NCBI GenBank assembly: GCA_902729315.2 | Contig: LR746274.1 | Location: 2,631,037 to 2,695,036, forward strand | DNA length: 64,000 nt | Reading direction: 5' to 3' | Origin: Spirodela intermedia | Taxonomy: Eukaryota; Streptophyta; Magnoliopsida; Alismatales; Araceae | Shown here: positions 48,701 to 62,156 of the stretch, piece after piece | How positions within the stretch are numbered: the first letter of the stretch is position 1 | Layout of the letters: each line of letters opens with the position of its first letter | Notes under the pieces: generated by a model | What the model saw: only the letters and a program-made list of their open reading frames with translations | Told to the model about the DNA's origin: nothing | The model's database searches: none | Position numbers and translations under genes: made by a program

Positions 48701-51700
48701 CACCTGCATGATAACCATACGGTGGACTTGTGTTTATGATATTTTTCTGTTTAATATTTTTATGCATTTTTAAAAAAATATTTAGAAGAGAAAATGGTAT
48801 TTTACCATTAGTCTAAATATAACTTTAGCCTTGCATCACATAAATGATTAGTAGTGCAAATGACGTGAAAGCAAAAACATAGCCCATTAGGATAGAGAGG
48901 TGAAGTTGACAGTTTTATATCACCTTTGAGAGGTTCGGATTTAATGGTCTCTTCACATTCCTGGAATCTGGGGAAATGTGTCCAGTATATGTCCTAATTG
49001 AAGTTAAAATTCGTAATTTATCATTGTAAGAAATGTATTCAAACATATATAGCTTTTTTTCACTGTTAACTTGATTTACACATGGATTAACGGACTGAAT
49101 CTGAGTACCATATTAAGTTGTTCGAAGTTATCAGTTTACTCTGATAGCTTTTCTCTTATATGCCCTTCTTTGTATTCTTGTTACCTTTTTCTCCTTTTAA
49201 AATTTTTACTTACGAAAATATCCTTTATCTTTTTTGCAGGAGTGCCTGGTGAAAATGAAACAACTGGCTACTTATTCGTTCATGCAGAGGGTGGTCTAAA
49301 TCAGCAACGAATCACTGTAAGGGTGTTCCTTGAAAGAATATTGAGTTTCTAAAGTGAAATTCGTTGCCTCGATTTTTGTATTCTACTGGATTATGTTCTG
49401 TATCAAGGTGCTGCTTTATTGGACTTCATCTGCTTTATCATTTTATGGTCAAAGTTGTTGCATTGATGCTTATTCGACAGAATTAATTTTCTTCATTGTA
49501 TTAAAATTTATGTATACGTTGTAGAATTTGGATTTGGAGATCGGTTCCAAAGATAGCCTCCCCACAGATGGAGGAATCCAATGCCATCTTTACACTGAAT
49601 GTTAAACCGTTGGACGTCAATTGTGAAAGAAACTAAAACACAATTAACGCCTCGGAGAGACTGTTACTAAAAAATGACAACTCTGAGATTGAAGATGAAT
49701 GTGATGGAAATTTCGATCCATCATCATGGTAACTTGAAAGATTTTAAAATTTAGGTGAAAACCATTTGAAAGATGATGATTAAAAGTTGCTAATCTCATG
49801 TGCCATCTCGCTAATATAGATAAAGATGCTTTTTCTTTTGTGCACTTACTGTTTGCTTTGTTAGGAAAGAAAAAGAGAGTGATACATTTAAGCTCATTGC
49901 AGTTGCAACTCATCTTAAGGTGGATTACCAGTAGTTGATTCACCAGGTCTAGGGTTCATGGTTCACACACTCAGACGAATAAGGTCTTCACCTTTGATAT
50001 AGTATTTAAAAACTGATGTTTTACCCTCAACAATGTGACCATGTAGCATGTGAACTTGAAGCTTCTTGGACACGGGATTATATAGCAGGATCTGGATCCA
50101 ATATCAAGACTGGACTTGCAGATGACAGAAAAGTCGTGTATGCGTGCTAAAATAGCGAAGATTTGAGTGGCAGATTTTACCAATAATGAAGACACAAAAA
50201 TTAAGTCAGATCGCAGAAAGATGATTGTAGTGACTATCGTTCTTTTTCTTGAATGATGACTTTGATTGTAATAATAATCCTGCTTTTAGGAATCAGGGCA
50301 AGGAACATGTTGCAGTGGATTGCATTTTCACTCCTATGATAATGTGAACTCTGTTGATGATGAAGTTGGAAGTTGGACAGGGTGCATGAAATCAGCATGT
50401 AGGAGTTCATGTTACTAGGATAGATTTGATGGACGTTTGAATTATTAATTTTATTTTCCAATTACTCTCCTTTCAAGGCTTCACAATTTGACAACAGTAA
50501 CACCGTTCACTTCACTGTGGAGCTGTTTTCTGAGGAAAGACAACTAACCCTTGAGGTCATTGTGGTCATTATCTATTTTTACAATCTCCAAAAAGTTCAT
50601 CTAGAGGTTGTGGAAATGCCACTGCGGTCTTCTGTGTCAGATTTGGACTCCTTATTTTCTGGGGTTGATTCAAAGCAGGCTGGGATCTGTCAGCTGGTAC
50701 CTTAACCCTATTCATCTTTAGCCGTATTCATCCTTAACTGATACTTTCTAAGGTTGGTTCAATCCAGATTGAGTCCGTTCATTACCTTAACCCTATTCAT
50801 CGTCCTTGCACACCCCACGCTCTAGTCACCTGATGACCTTTCCGAAATGAATGAGAAAACCGAAGGGCTTGTGTTAGGCCTGCGGGCTGCCTCCTTTTCA
50901 TTCGGACTCCTGGCTGCTGTCTTTATTTGCTTCTCTGTTGTGCTGGTTAAACCATGTCTGGGAGCTTGATATCCTCTGTGATAGTGTGAACAGGTCATAA
51001 TCTTCTGTTCTCTTTCAAATGTACCTCTGTCATAATCTTCTGTGTATAGACAACTAAATATCTTTACCAATATGCTCTCCAGAATTCACATAGATTGCCA
51101 TTAGTGTTCAAGTTTTTTGAATTTGTTTTTTTCTGTCATTTTCGTTATTTTTTCTTCCTTATGTTAGTCGTGAGCCATTGTTCTGTTAATTTTGATTTGA
51201 TTTTGTGTTATTTTCTTGCAGATATGTAATGGTGTAGCTGTAGCAAAAATATTGAATGCAACACTTATTCTACCAGAATTGAAGCAGGACCAGATCTGGA
51301 AAGATAAAACGTGAGATACTTTAATTATCTCTCTTTCATTGTCTAACAGAGAATTAGTAGCATCTTATATCGTTTCCTTTTGTCATGTACTTTTCTGCTT
51401 GCATATTTTTGCTGAAGTAAAAGGAACACACAATCAGAAACTAGCAATCATTATCTAAATATCAGTTTTTTTTTTTTCGTGATAATCTCAACTCTATCCT
51501 TTTTTGATAGTTTATGTCTCACTTCTCTATTCATATTGATCTATCTAACATCATTCCAAAGACCATTTTTTGTGTGTGGTGTGAAGATTGTTTGATCTTA
51601 GGAAGTGAAGTAAAATTGATTTCTTGTAGTGTTTACAAAAATACATTTCATGACTGAAAAGTACATCCTAAAATGTTTTCTTGCTGGTTAATATTGGTTC

Positions 51701-54700
51701 TGTGACGAAAATTTCGTACAACAATCCCTTGATGTTGCCATTATTTTGTGATGTTTAGTTTTTTTTCAACACGTATTGTTATTGTTCCATTCCATTGAAG
51801 ATGTTTCTCGGATAATTTCTCGTTTGCCTGTGTAAAAGTAAATGAACTCTTCTTAGAAATACAATGAGTTTTTTCTTATTGATCTCATAAATGACCGCAA
51901 AAAGTGGTAAAAGTCAACACTTGAAATTGCTTAATTGCTCACTCTCCATTCAAATGGAGTATTTACTTTTTATCCAAGTATAAAATAAAAGGACAATGAC
52001 AAAAAACTACATCATGAGAGCTATGAGATAGTGTCTTTGAGGAACAATGGGAAAGAACATTTGAAAAAAAAAGGGCTTGCATCTGTCTTCATGTATGCAA
52101 TGGTTTGCAATGATGGTGTCTTCTTCTACTCATCCTATGGCTGATAGTGAGTTCTGCAATATGAGAGCTGGCATCAGATAGGTTGTGGCTCTAGCTGCTG
52201 CATGTAGAAGCAGCGATCGTCTATTTTTTCTATTATTTCTCCGCTCTTCGCTTGATATTATATCACGAGAAATGTACATATTGCACCCAAGAAGTGATAT
52301 TATTTCAACAAATAAACTTCATGGATAGTGATAGAAAACTTTGTAAACCTATCATTCGTTGAAATAAAGTATTTGGAATCGAGGTCCAACTTTGGTTATT
52401 TCATTCCTCCACCTCTGTTGATATCCTGGATTCATGTGTCTGGTGATGCTGTTACTGAGCTGAAGTCTATATTCTATCATGTGTCAAGTCTAATGGAGCT
52501 TGAATATGATTGTGTATGTTAAAATCACGCAATATGAATGTGATTGTTGCGGAATCATACATGCATTCCACAGATACAATGAAAGTGAAATAGATATTTC
52601 TTTCATTTATTCCCCATACGAACTTCATTATAGGATGGTGGTTAAAATAAATGTCCAAAAATAAAAAGTACTAATGACTTCAGAAGAATGTTATACCAAT
52701 CGGATAATATAATCATATCTTATCTACAAAAAAATGTAGTGCACAAAGTACTTCTGGAAGTTAGAGGAACATCCGCCCATGGGCAAGTATTTTGAAGGAG
52801 CTATTTTGATTGCAATATGGAGAATAATGAGGATGATGTAAATTATTTGGTTAAGTACGATTAAATAACGATCTGGTAGAAATCATAGTCATTGTTTCCT
52901 ATTCGTCTGCTAAATGCTGGAGTCATTATTTTTCTGACGATATGGTTCTTTTGTTTTTTGTCACAGCTTTATGTTTTGTCTCATGTTAACTAGAATTTGT
53001 GAGTGGAATAAACTGATCTTCGGAGACTATAATGCTATCTTAAAAGCTATTTAGTTTGGCCTCTGCTTGGGAGGCTGTTTTTTATCCAAAATTAATGTGC
53101 TTAGGAGACATTTGCATTAAATCATCATATTTTTGTTCTTTTCTACATTATGACATTGTGTTCTGTCTTTTTGTATCTGTCTGTTCACCTGTGTTACTAT
53201 TTTTCAGATGGAATTTTCATTTTTATCTTTTATAACCTTTTTTATGCAGGAAATTTGAAGATATATTTGACGTAGATCATTTTATCAATTATCTGAAGAA
53301 TGATGTGCGCATTGTACGTGAAATTCCCTTTAACGTCCCTATAAGGTTTAGTACACCCGTTACTCACTTTTTACGGCCATGTATTTAGATTGCTTCACAC
53401 AAGATGAATTCAATACTGATGTTGCACAATCCTAGAGAGCAAGATTTTTTTTTCTTATGTTTTTCATAATCCTGCTGCTCAACGTTGGCAGCTCGTTTGA
53501 CAGGATCATAAGAGTGCCTATTGATGCATTTATTTTATATACATATTGCTGTTAGAGAATCTCTTTTCTTGCAATTTTTTAGGTTGAGAGAAATTTCTTC
53601 CCGAAGTATATATATCTCACTTACGATAAAGTTAGTTGAGTGTACCCTTCTGACATCCTCTATGTTATACTGCATTCATATTTAACATACTTCATTGATT
53701 TGGAGTGCATCGACTTCCTCCAAGTTCCTTTTTGTCTTATCCTTCAATCCGAAGAGTCTAGAAGGTTGCATGCGTTTGAACCGGATTTGTGTAGTTTCCT
53801 TTCACCAATCACGCAATGCAGTAGGCATAGTTTTCCTCAATGGTGGGACCCTTCCATACGACGGTTCAATTTTTATTTTGTATGACTTCAATGTCGCTAC
53901 AGTACGATGATCATTTTTTATTTCAGTTTGGCCTTTGTTCATATTGGTTTATGCTTCAGTTGTTGACTGCAAGTGTTTATATAAACCCCAGTGAATACTT
54001 GTGTTGTAGTTTGTTCATATAAAATCTTAAGGGCTTTAGATTCTATTGCATGTTTCTGTAGATCCAGTGGGGCCATATCATCTGCAAACCATATAAACCA
54101 AGGCACTTCGTCCTTATTACGTACAGTCAACGCACCATTAGATGATCAACACTTATTTGAAATTAAGTAGATAAACGAAATGAGGAGAGGTGATGTGTAA
54201 ATTCCCATCCAGAAGAACTACTATTTTATCTCTTGATTTATATAAAGAAAGGTAAATCAGAGAATTGGCCTGAAATCAGAAAATATCCGAGATAACAGCT
54301 TTTTTTCTGACAGAATTTCTATGACTAGAAGAAGAACCTCCAAGAGTTTCCTGTATGTAATTTATTGTGAAGTTGATCTTAAGTGATAGTATATGTTGCA
54401 TGGATTCTACCGATCTCCTAATAAATAATGAATGCACACATTTCTGAGTAGGCTAAATTTATGTCTCCCCGTTAAATGAATTTAACTATTTATGAGTTGA
54501 TGATAAATATGCCTTTTAATATCTATGTTTGAAGATGTTTAAAAATGATTATTTCAGCCTGTGATTTTAGTTGACGTTCATATCTGGATTGGCAGGGAAT
54601 ATGTAAGGAATATTCCAAAGCATGCTTCTGCACAGTTTTACATTGACAATGTGCTACCACGGCTCAAGGAAAAGAGGATGATGTCTCTGAAGCCTTTTGT

Positions 54701-57008
54701 TGATAGGCTGGGGTAACTCATCATTATTAATGTATCTGTGATTTTCACAATACTTCCTTTTCTAGATTCGTATAGAAACATATAACTGTTCTTCATTTCC
54801 TACCCTGAAGTTTTATTAAACTGCATGTATTTTATTTTTTATTTAATTTAATTTTCTATGGAAATAGACAAACTGATTCGCAGATGAATCTTGTTTCTAC
54901 TATTTTAAATCTTCAGATACGAGAATGTGCCCCCAGAAATAAACAAGCTCAGATGCAGGGTCAACTATCACGCTTTTAAGTTCCTGCCTGATATTGAAAC
55001 GATGTCTGATAAGCTAGCCGCCCGGATGAGGAACCGCACTGGGGGTTCCAACCCTTACATGTAACCTACAGAAGTTGAATTAATTTCAATTTTTAGTTCG
55101 TTTTCATTTCGCAAGTCTGTTGTCATATTACTTTAATATTTTATTTTTTCTTTCTTGACTCAGGGCGCTTCACTTGCGATTTGAGAAAGGAATGGTGGGT
55201 TTATCTTTTTGTGACTTTGTTGGAACAAGGGAGGAGAAAGCTATGTTAGCAGCTTATCGGAAGGCGGAATGGCCTAGACGTTACATGGTATTAAATTTTG
55301 AATCTAAAATAGAGAAAATGATTAATTTTTAACAGAACCCCGCGAAAGGTGCTAAACCGTGATGAGTTAATGAGAAAAAAATGATGAGTTTTTACCATGT
55401 CTTTTATTAACGGGCTAATTTGTAGAGATCGGTTCATCTATATCTAGGATGGTTCTCACCTCTGGCGTCAAGCTTTGCAAAAGCGAAAGGCTGGGCGTTG
55501 TCCACTTGAACCCAGTGAAATTGCTGTGATTCTGCGTTCAATGGGGTATCCAAAAGAGACACAAATATACGTTGCTTCTGGACAAGTCTATGGTGGACAG
55601 AATCGAATGGCTCCTCTGAGAAATATGTTTCCAAATTTGGTAAGTTGATTCTTTGGCACATATTACTCTTGTATAAAATAGTTGACTTCTCACTGGTAGT
55701 GGTTTTGGTTAATGATCTACTTGGTTGCAAAATTGTTTTTGTAATTTAGATACTCCCAGAAAAGTGGTTTTTTGGTATCCATTTGCTAATTCACAAGAAT
55801 GGCTCTCTAGTTACCTAAGACAGTTTTCCTAGCTGTGGGGTTTACTAATCTCTTTTATTCTTCCTGCTACCGTTTCTGTTTCTTCATTTCTTCATTTCTA
55901 TATGAACGTTTTTGATTATTCATGATGGGTTTTAAAAGAGAGTAGGTTCATGTTCTAGGACACCAAACTCTTGTTATTTTGAATTATTATGGTTCATGGT
56001 ATGCTTGTGTTCCTCAATGTGTATGTATCATTTATGATAGTCTTTTTTTCTATGTTTGTGTTTCCTATTTGTGAAGTACATGTGAAGTAATTATAATCAA
56101 ATAATCATAGGAGTAATACAGATTTGTTTAGTCAACCCATATTTCTTCTAGGTATTTAAATATTATCTTTGCATTATCTCGCTCATTCAGTCTATAGAAA
56201 AATTTGCTCACCCACTTGCTTAAAGCGTGGATGAGAAAATGAGCTCAAGACCTTGTTGCCTCTGTACTTTTCTTTTCAACTGCTTTTCTATTGCTTCACT
56301 AGCGGAGAAAAAAATGAGACTTTACAATGTATGTGTCAATGTACTACCCTTTACAATATCATTCCATGACATCCTTTTCTGAACGAAAAAATCCAGGTTC
56401 GATGAACTTCATTTATTATTTTACATTATCCATTTTATACAAAAAGAAATAATGACTCTTGCGTTGTTCCCCCTTTTTTATATATTTTATTTTTTGTATA
56501 AATCTTCGTATTCATATTGTATTCTTCACATGATTTCTAATTCCTTTTATGCTGCAATCTTCATCACTCCTCTCCTCCCCCCCCCCATACTACTCTCTTA
56601 AATCAAGTGTATGATTTTTGGGTCTTTTCCCCACAGATTACGAAGGAGGAGCTAGCAACCAAAGAAGAACTGAATCATTTCAGGAAACATGTCACAAGCT
56701 TGGCCGCCCTCGACTTCCTGGTGTGTCTGAAATCTGACGTCTTTGTAATGACCCACGGCGGCAACTTTGCAAAGCTCATAATTGGGGCCCGCCGGTACAT
56801 GGGACACAGGCTCAAGTCCATAAAGCCGGACAAGGGCCTCATGGCCAAGTCCTTTGGGGACCCCTACATGGGCTGGGCATCCTTTGTGGAGGATGTTGTG
56901 ATCACCCACCAGACTCGCACCGGCCTCCCGGAGGAAACATTTCCCAACTACGATATCTGGGAGAACCCTCTCACCCCATGCATGTGTAAAGTATCACCCC
57001 ATAAGTAA
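45782..57008 (+). CDS. plant GDP-fucose O-fucosyltransferase-family protein
   Basis: Ten exons: 45782-46123, 47032-47122, 49240-49316, 51222-51310, 53250-53345, 54596-54712, 54917-55060, 55164-55287, 55448-55639 and 56637-57008. They give 547 residues. A cytosolic Arg/Gly-rich tail precedes a transmembrane segment at about 86-108, so it is probably a type II Golgi protein. Diagnostic strings are ENETTGYLFVHAEGGLNQQR, LPELKQDQIW, MALHLRFEKGMVGLSFCD, QIYVASGQVYGG, FVMTHGGNFAKLI and the end NPLTPCMCK. Members are thought to fucosylate proteins or glycans; the acceptor of this one is unknown. Two oddities: the donor of intron 2 appears to be GC, and the exon 5/6 junction (REIP to VRNIPK) lacks the DWFT-type segment usual in relatives. 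The exon 5 donor AAG|GTTTAG and acceptor GGCAG|GGAA are my best in-frame choice. An alternative acceptor ATTTCAG at 54557 pairs with a phase-0 donor. Confidence 0.88.
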
Positions 57009-60000
57009 TCTGGGCAGCAGCCATATCATCTTCTTGCTCATCAGGAGCAAAAGAAAGGTGGAGGTATGTTTCCTACAGTGGATACTTTCCCTCATCATCA
57101 GGCCATTTTGTGTTCCTGCTGCAGATTAGGCATACTCTAAGTGAGATGCTTGTATGCATTTGTGAATTGGTTTGACAGATGGAGTTTCATCCTGAATAAT
57201 ACCCATTTCTGTATGATATTTGTATTGAATAGCATGCCCATCTGCTACTATTCTTAGGCAGCTGGTGCTTGTTCTAGTCTGAAGGCAGGAAGATATAGAA
57301 GAAAACTTCGCAGGGGAATTGCTATCTCAATGAATGCAATTGTTACTTCAGACTGTTTGTTCGTCCATTGTTTTCCCAAAGTAAATCAGGGTAAGAACTG
57401 GATTTGTTTTCATCAAGAGAGATATCGTCAGACTGTCTGCTCCAGGGGGGTATGCTCACAACCAATTGTTCTTGATGTTATAAAGATTTCACTACGATTG
57501 TGAAAGGTTTAAATTAGTTGTTTCTTATTCCTAACGGACTCAGGAAGTGTAGAGATTGTAAACTCTTGTTAGTTTCTACAAGTTTCAGGTAAAGGTAGGC
57601 ATTAAAGATGGTTCTTAATAATCAATTTTCGTTAGAAAACCTTCATACTTGCTCTAAATTCACCATATTTCCATTTCCCTTGTATATTTGAGGTTTGTAT
57701 CCATTATTTAGTTTCTGCTATGGTTTGAATCTTAGGTTTGTCTTTTTTGACAATGCCTCAAGTGGAGGCAACCTGAGACAAATCAAGATTCTGAGGGTTG
57801 ATTTTTCTTACTTTCCAAGCCCTAAAAAGTTCATGGTTTGTTATAATATCTGATATGTTGATGTCTTCCTTATGATGGAATCCTAAATTAATAAGTCGTA
57901 TTAACAACAAGTGAGATGATTTATTGAGGTACAAATAATTGTGCACTGTATAAACATATCATTGAATAATAACAAAAAAATTAAGGATGATTATAAATAT
58001 TCAATAACTTATAAAGATTGAGAACTCAATAGTTTAGAGATCTTTAATTTGATTTGATTTTGGGTTGGTTGAGGGAGGATGGACGATTTTTTTTGACTAA
58101 ATATGAAAATTCATAAAGAGAAATGAGGTGTTTGGATTCTTTTCCTAGCAAGTGAATTGGCTGACTTCCTTGCTTATTGAAGATAGAAACATAGAAGTCT
58201 ACTCATTCCTAGGCTCTAGGATTATTTGGTCATTTCTCATGTTGTGTGAAATGAAGAAAACTTGCAAGTTTCTTGAGGGTGAGGGATTTTGACATATGAA
58301 GCTGTCATATTACATTTATTTCTTTTCTCATTGTGTAAAACTCATTTAATTAGGTGAAGTTTCTTTTTCTAAACGTAAAAAGTAACATTTTAGGACATGC
58401 ATTTGGTCCTACAATCTCATAAGACCTTTCTAAGGGTTATAGAAATATTCTGTCAACATTTTTATAAACTCTAGCATAATTTTAGTAGCATGAAATTATT
58501 ATTTTGCCATTATATTTATTTTTTCATCATCAAAACTATACAAGTTCCAAAAGCCAACACTTTCAAATTTACAAGAAGCGTCATAATCAATAACTACAAG
58601 ATTTGATCTAATATCTATGAAACCATATTATGGCTAATAGCAAAATCCTCTCCTTATTAGGAAGTACATGTACACTTGGGTACTGTTAGATATGGATCAA
58701 AAGTGAGGTTACATTGGACTATGAGCTTTTGGTTGGTTAGAACCTCAAAATTAAAAAATAATTTTTAATGCATTGAATTTGCTAGAGCTAAGAATCTAAT
58801 CAAGTTGATATTAATCCCAAGGTGGGCTAGATAGAGTATTTGACTCCTTAAAATAGTTTCTCATTTTCATATGATTTAAGAGGTTTTTCTTTAACTAAGC
58901 AAGTTGACACATTACGCAGACAAAAATTATGTTCATTGCATTGGGTGCACACTAGGTCAACATTAAAACATAAACTTTTCTTTTTCTTATTTGTTACTAA
59001 CACTCTCTAAAATGTCTTCACATAAAATCAATAGTAATAAAATTATAAAGTAATCTTCAAGCTTAGAGGATTTTTTTTTGATTTTGTGGATGCTTGCATG
59101 TAGAAAGTTGTTGTGAAGTTACATGTACAATAGAAAATAGATGTAAATATTGAAATGAATAAATGAATTAATCTATTATTGAGGTATACCTTGAAAGCTC
59201 TTGGGATCAGCATTTAATAGAACCCAAAAACTTGGTCGTTGCAATTCAAATATTTGAGACTTTATCAATTAAATATTGTCTAGGCAGACACCTATGTTGA
59301 CTTGAATAGTTTGCAGGATTGAACTATCAATATGGCTATCATGATAATGTGATAGTGTGAGATTTAGATTTTTTTTTTTATGTTCTTGCTTATTAAAATA
59401 TGCTAAAACTTATGAAAGATATTTTGATAGATGTTAATGCTTTATTTTTTTAGGATAACTGTGGCAAAATCAAAGTGATTGTCACATGAATCAATGTAGA
59501 ATACCATTTATTTTAATTAAAACACATTAGTACTAGTTCTGGATGACATGCAACAAATTTGCACTCAAATATGCAATTTTGAAGATCTTTGCTATATGAA
59601 CATATTTTTTATCATTTAAATATTATACTATCCTGAATATCTATAGTTTATGACCTTGAGAGGTATCTTACATTTGAGAAGAAAGTGTTGACAAAGTTAA
59701 ATTTCGAGTCAAGATTGCAAAAATATGCTAGCTAACAATTTTATGAAGTTTCACACAACTGTGTTGAAGTACATGTTGATAAATATCAACACAAGTATTA
59801 AAGGGCATATTGACACAATTGGACAACATAAGCATGACAACATAAATGAAAACATGTTGATGCAGTAGTAAGTACATTGCCACACAGATCATCACAATAG
59901 ATAAGTCTGTAAGATCACATGTCAATCTATGCACTAGCCATAGCAGTACATGTCAATAAAGATAATGAAATTGTGAACCACATTGGCATGCATGCATGTT

Positions 60001-60139
60001 CATGGGAAGTCAACGAATGGTGAAATTAATAGATGAGAACACTTGATTTTGATGCCAACTAGAATTTTTCACATAAATGGATTTGTAGTGTTTCCTAAGA
60101 TAAAAATGACTCATATTTCAGAAATAAGACCAACTTCTT

Positions 60140-60620
60140 CCCTCTTTTCAATCATCTCCTGGTGACAAACGGAGAGGAGTGAGAATTCTTTTGTTTCAAC
60201 ATTTTTAATACTTTTGCGATTTCATTTTAGTCCATGTTCTCTTTTCATTTTTAATGCATGTTCTTTTCCTAAGTTTTTTTCCCACAAACTTTAATTCTCA
60301 ATCTTCTCTAGGTGACAAACAGAGAGGAGAAAGAGTTCCTACACATTCTTTGATTTTCTATTGAATTATTATGTTCCATGTTTAATTATACTATTTTGTT
60401 TGTCACTTCTCATCATGGGTCATAGACAAACATCCAATTGAACTTTTCTTTCTACAATTTTACTACTTTGATCTGATTTTGTATGTCAATTTTTCATTCA
60501 CCTTTCCATTCCACGTTTGGGTGAAAAATAGAGATAATTTTACAAATATTTTTTATTTTGTTGCTTTCTTTATATTTTCTTGTTTGCCTTGGGTGACAGA
60601 TGAGGCATTTACAGTGTAAC
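60140..60620. repeat. degenerate spaced repeat (ggtgacaaac-gagaggag)
   Basis: ctcctggtgacaaacggaga near 60157 recurs as ctctaggtgacaaacagaga near 60307. Weaker echoes occur near 60410, 60520 and 60590 (gggtgacagatgagg). Spacing is about 100-150 bases and decay is heavy. It may be an old tandem array. Confidence 0.45.
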
Positions 60621-62036
60621 ATGTATCTTTACATTGTGTTTTTTTGTTTGGTTTTTGTATAGTTAGGCTCAAAAATTATTTTCCCGTTTCATCAGTGATG
60701 GAGTGACCTTGTTGGTTGACTCCCTTCTTTCTCTCTTTCACTTCGTGACATTGTGGCAATTGTCTCCATTGGTTTTTCTTTATCTGATAGGTCTAGAAGC
60801 ATTGAAGTCATTATTGATGGAGACTACATACATTGTTCACCTTTGGATGTAATAGTAGTAGCTGGGAGAATGGAGCAGACAATCTTCTTTCCTTCTTTGT
60901 ATTATATTTTCCTACTTTAATAATTGTTTGGGAATAGGTCTTTACAATGTTAGTGCTAATGGATTGACATGAATTCATTAAATACTTGTTTTATTTTTTG
61001 TTGAATTCAATAATATAAATAGTAAAATTTGAATGTTTTGATAGCAATGACCAGAGCACATTAACATGCTAGATTATTTTGGTATGTGTAACATGTTAAA
61101 TACCTCAAAGATAATCTTCACTTCACTCTTTTGAGATTTTATCTGCTTATAATTGAGTTTATCTGATGCACTTTCTCTTCCTTTAGTTTTGACTTAGCAA
61201 TGGCTTATGTTGACTTGCTTGGTTTGACCCACTAATGAGTTTGAATAAAATTTCTCTGAAATATTTTATTTTATTTTTAATATGACTTTCTTCTATTATA
61301 GATAATTGTGGTAAATTCTTGAAGAACATAATCAAATACTGAATGTGCTCGATTTATTTATTTACGTCTTCATCAAAAAGTTATTACAAGAATAGGATAT
61401 TTACCAAAAAAAATATTATCTTTTATGATCATTTCCCATTAAAAAATTCTTAAAACTATCAATAGACACTAGATAATAAAATAAACCAATAATCATATAT
61501 TGAATGGAGTTTTATACCAAAATTTATTATATATATAAGAATCAACATTGAAGGCTCCAACCATATTGTAATAAAATAACTTGCCTATCTTTGTTCCGTC
61601 TTTGGAAAGTTATTTATGTAGCCTTATTTTATTGAATGCATGATACTCGATAATATTAAAGCTACATCATTCTAGCCACAAAATACTTCATATTACTAAG
61701 GCTACCCCTAGCAGTTACTATCGTTGTGATTACCCATTTTTCAAGCTTTTTCTTCAAGCTTAGGCTGACGTCCAAGATGCGATTTTTTTGTGAACTCTGT
61801 CTGCAGCTGTGGCCTGAAAATGGGGTTTGAACTAGTGATATCTTATTTATTCTCCAATAAATGCGAATAGGTCAGCGCGGAGAACACTGACGATGTTTTT
61901 ATGAGACGTCTTGATCGGGAGGGGTTAGCACACCGAAGCTTCAACGGCTCATCTAAGTCCGTTGATGTTGGAGGTACATCTGTAAACCAGAAGCCCTTCG
62001 ACGGTGGGGTCTGCGGGGAGGCACCATCGTCGGCTT

Positions 62037-62040
<4 letters not shown>

Positions 62041-62070
<30 letters not shown>
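62041..62070. repeat. (CT)15 microsatellite in the melibiase leader
   Basis: An uninterrupted CT run about 90 bases before the probable start codon. CT-rich leaders are common in plant genes. Confidence 0.9.
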
Positions 62071-62071
<1 letters not shown>

Positions 62072-62156
62072 GCTATCTGGGTTTCGCGTTGCGGCTTCCA
62101 AACAGTTCGTACTGTTCATCCTGTTATCATCCGCTGTTCAGGTCCCTACGGCAGCC

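Larger units (their letters stand above)
57009..62156. other. AT-rich intergenic region and melibiase leader
   Basis: The first few hundred bases are probably the 3' end of the O-fucosyltransferase transcript. From about 57500 to 61700 the DNA is strongly AT-rich, with no recognisable gene, tRNA or element. Words such as acatgttga and acatgtcaat recur near 59760-59960, and a degenerate repeat lies at 60140-60620. From about 61890 the DNA becomes GC-richer and is probably the promoter and leader of the next gene. It has a frame from 61901 that I read as non-coding leader. Confidence 0.55.

Noticed and set aside
50517-50705. Frame in O-fucosyltransferase intron 3
   Set aside because: It interrupts no conserved exon, has no recognisable motif, and the flanking exons join in phase without it.
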